DNA of 64,000 bases from Ampullaceana balthica. Taxonomy: Eukaryota; Mollusca; Gastropoda; Lymnaeidae. The translations under genes and the position numbers were made by a program. The stretch is from the NCBI GenBank assembly GCA_944989445.1, contig CALYLW010001378.1, positions 1 through 64,000 on the forward strand. The letters are read 5' to 3'. Positions within the stretch are counted from its first letter, which is position 1, and each line of letters starts with the position of its first letter. The notes under the pieces were generated by a model. It saw only the letters and a program-made list of their open reading frames with translations. It ran no database searches and was not told where the DNA came from. This document shows, one piece after another, positions 60,345-64,000 of this stretch.

Positions 60345-63300
60345 AGCATTGTCCCAACATCTCCATATACACAAAACTCATCTTAGTCCCCACATCTCCA
60401 TATACACAAAACTCATCTTAGTCCCCACATCTCCATATACACAAAACTCATCTTAGTCCCCACATCTCCATATACACAAAACTCATCTTAGTCCCCACAT
60501 CTCCATATACACAAAACTCATCTTAGTCCCCACATCTCCATATACACAAAACTCATCTTAGTCCCCACATCTCCATATACACAAAACTCATCTTAGTCCC
60601 CACATCTCCATATACACAAAACTCATCTTAGTCCCCCACTCATATCACAAAACTCATCTTAGTCCCCACATCTCCATATACACAAAACTCATCTTAGTCC
60701 CCACATCTCCATATACACAAAACTCATCTTAGTCCCCACATCTCCATATACACAAAACTCATCTTAGTCCCCACATCTCCATATACACAAAACTCATCTT
60801 AGTCCCCACATCTCCATATACACAAAACTCATCTTAGTCCCCACATCTCCATATACACAAAACTCATCTTAGTCCCCACATCTCCATATACACAAAACTC
60901 ATCTTAGTCCCCACATCTCCATATACACAAAACTCATCTTAGTCCCCACATCTCCATATACACAAAACTCATCTTAGTCCCCACATCTCCATATACACAA
61001 AACTCATCTTAGTCCCCACATCTCCATATACACAAAACTCATCTTAGTCCCCACATCTCCATATACACAAAACTCATCTTAGTCCCCACATCTCCATATA
61101 CACAAAACTCATCTTAGTCCCCACATCTCCATATACACAAAACTCATCTTAGTCCCCACATCTCCATATACACAAAACTCATCTTAGTCCCCACATCTCC
61201 ATATACACAAAACTCATCTTAGTCCCCACATCTCCATATACACAAAACTCATCTTAGTCCCCACATCTCCATATACACAAAACTCATCTTAGTCCCCACA
61301 TCTCCATATACACAAAACTCATCTTAGTCCCCACATCTCCATATACACAAAACTCATCTTAGTCCCCACATCTCCATATACACAAAACTCATCTTAGTCC
61401 CCACATCTCCATATTCACAAAACTCATCTTAGTCCCCACATCTCCATATACACAAAACTCATCTTAGTCCCCACATCTCCATATACACAAAACTCATCTT
61501 AGTCCCCACATCTCCATATACACAAAACTCATCTTAGTCCCCACATCTCCATATTCACAAAACTCATCTTAGTCCCCACATCTCCATATACACAAAACTC
61601 ATCTTAGTCCCCACATCTCCATATACACAAAACTCATCTTAGTCCCCACATCTCCATATACACAAAACTCATCTTAGTCCCCACATCTCCATATACACAA
61701 AACTCATCTTAGTCCCCACATCTCCATATACACAAAACTCATCTTAGTCCCCACATCTCCATATACACAAAACTCATCTTAGTCCCCACATCTCCATATA
61801 CACAAAACTCATCTTAGTCCCCACATCTCCATATACACAAAACTCATCTTAGTCCCCACATCTCCATATACACAAAACTCATCTTAGTCCCCACATCTCC
61901 ATATACACAAAACTCATCTTAGTCCCCACATCTCCATATACACAAAACTCATCTTAGTCCCCACATCTCCATATACACAAAACTCATCTTAGTCCCCACA
62001 TCTCCATATACACAAAACTCATCTTAGTCCCCACATCTCCATATACACAAAACTCATCTTAGTCCCCACATCTCCATATACACAAAACTCATCTTAGTCC
62101 CCACATCTCCATATACACAAAACTCATCTTAGTCCCCACATCTCCATATACACAAAACTCATCTTAGTCCCCACATCTCCATATACACAAAACTCATCTT
62201 AGTCCCCACATCTCCATATACACAAAACTCATCTTAGTCCCCACATCTCCATATACACAAAACTCATCTTAGTCCCCACATCTCCATATACACAAAACTC
62301 ATCTTAGTCCCCACATCTCCATATACACAAAACTCATCTTAGTCCCCACATCTCCATATTCACAAAACTCATCTTAGTCCCCACATCTCCATATACACAA
62401 AACTCATCTTAGTCCCCACATCTCCATATACACAAAACTCATCTTAGTCCCCACATCTCCATATACACAAAACTCATCTTAGTCCCCACATCTCCATATT
62501 CACAAAACTCATCTTAGTCCCCACATCTCCATATTCACAAAACTCATCTTAGTCCCCACATCTCCATATACACAAAACTCATCTTAGTCCCCACATCTCC
62601 ATATACACAAAACTCATCTTAGTCCCCACATCTCCATATTCACAAAACTCATCTTAGTCCCCACATCTCCATATACACAAAACTCATCTTAGTCCCCACA
62701 TCTCCATATACACAAAACTCATCTTAGTCCCCACATCTCCATATACACAAAACTCATCTTAGTCCCCACATCTCCATATACACAAAACTCATCTTAGTCC
62801 CCACATCTCCATATACACAAAACTCATCTTAGTCCCCACATCTCCATATACACAAAACTCATCTTAGTCCCCACATCTCCATATACACAAAACTCATCTT
62901 AGTCCCCACATCTCCATATACACAAAACTCATCTTAGTCCCCACATCTCCATATACACAAAACTCATCTTAGTCCCCACATCTCCATATACACAAAACTC
63001 ATCTTAGTCCCCACATCTCCATATACACAAAACTCATCTTAGTCCCCACATCTCCATATACACAAAACTCATCTTAGTCCCCACATCTCCATATACACAA
63101 AACTCATCTTAGTCCCCACATCTCCATATACACAAAACTCATCTTAGTCCCCACATCTCCATATACACAAAACTCATCTTAGTCCCCACATCTCCATATA
63201 CACAAAACTCATCTTAGTCCCCACATCTCCATATACACAAAACTCATCTTAGTCCCCACATCTCCATATTCACAAAACTCATCTTAGTCCCCACATCTCC

Positions 63301-64000
63301 ATATACACAAAACTCATCTTAGTCCCCACATCTCCATATACACAAAACTCATCTTAGTCCCCACATCTCCATATACACAAAACTCATCTTAGTCCCCACA
63401 TCTCCATATACACAAAACTCATCTTAGTCCCCACATCTCCATATACACAAAACTCATCTTAGTCCCCACATCTCCATATACACAAAACTCATCTTAGTCC
63501 CCACATCTCCATATTCACAAAACTCATCTTAGTCCCCACATCTCCATATACACAAAACTCATCTTAGTCCCCACATCTCCATATACACAAAACTCATCTT
63601 AGTCCCCACATCTCCATATTCACAAAACTCATCTTAGTCCCCACATCTCCATATACACAAAACTCATCTTAGTCCCCACATCTCCATATACACAAAACTC
63701 ATCTTAGTCCCCACATCTCCATATACACAAAACTCATCTTAGTCCCCACATCTCCATATTCACAAAACTCATCTTAGTCCCCACATCTCCATATACACAA
63801 AACTCATCTTAGTCCCCACATCTCCATATTCACAAAACTCATCTTAGTCCCCACATCTCCATATACACAAAACTCATCTTAGTCCCCACATCTCCATATA
63901 CACAAAACTCATCTTAGTCCCCACATCTCCATATACACAAAACTCATCTTAGTCCCCACATCTCCATATACACAAAACTCATCTTAGTCCCCACATCTCC
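60345..64000. repeat. 35-bp minisatellite, about 104 copies, open at the window edge
   Basis: Units contain CACAAAACTCATCTTAGTCC then CCACATCTCCATATA. Copies are nearly identical. The only common variant is ATATTCACA for ATATACACA, at about a dozen scattered units and mostly in the right half. One damaged unit lies at about 60630-60650. The array continues past the window. Confidence 0.98.

Overview
This looks like nuclear, non-genic DNA from an animal, most likely a mollusc or another lophotrochozoan invertebrate. The evidence is an RTE-type LINE with invertebrate-style endonuclease and reverse transcriptase domains, tRNA-derived SINEs with internal pol III boxes, hAT transposons, and very many minisatellites. 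I cannot name the species. I recognise no intact host gene and no structural RNA gene. Nearly all long open frames are stop-free readings of tandem repeats.

Tandem repeats dominate. Adding up the spans I can see gives roughly 35 kb of 64 kb in more than thirty mostly unrelated minisatellites, with units of 12 to 62 bp. The largest are a 32-mer (4.93-7.43 kb), a 45/21-mer pair (8.27-11.35 kb), a 47-mer (15.2-16.5 kb), a 30-mer (25.4-27.1 kb), a 35-mer (28.1-30.75 kb), a 24-mer array of almost 6.9 kb (32.5-39.36 kb), a 23-mer (57.3-59.7 kb), and another 35-mer that runs off the right edge (60.35-64.0 kb). Several show higher-order repeats. Two appear to have given rise to shorter daughter satellites.

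Mobile elements lie between and inside the arrays. There are three hAT-type DNA transposons with decayed minus-strand transposases (17.73-19.48, 19.69-22.63 and 39.76-42.39 kb). Two copies of another DNA-transposon family are nested inside two of these. A 186-bp hAT MITE (46.30-46.48 kb) has a perfect 8-bp target duplication. An almost full-length but dead RTE-type LINE (49.58-52.74 kb) sits inside a 45-mer array, and a 5'-truncated relative on the minus strand (43.64-45.21 kb) sits inside a 33-mer array. Three tRNA-derived SINEs lie near 0.15, 27.1 and 48.1 kb. The second is inserted in the 30-mer array, and its 3' end has itself become tandemly repeated.

The genes here do not work together as a pathway. 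The window records repeat birth, homogenisation and transposon insertion. The points most worth following up are a plus-strand array carrying a 5'-splice-site-like word in each unit followed by an array carrying a 3'-splice-site-like module, multi-kilobase stretches almost free of G, the daughter-satellite events, and the SINE tail becoming a satellite.
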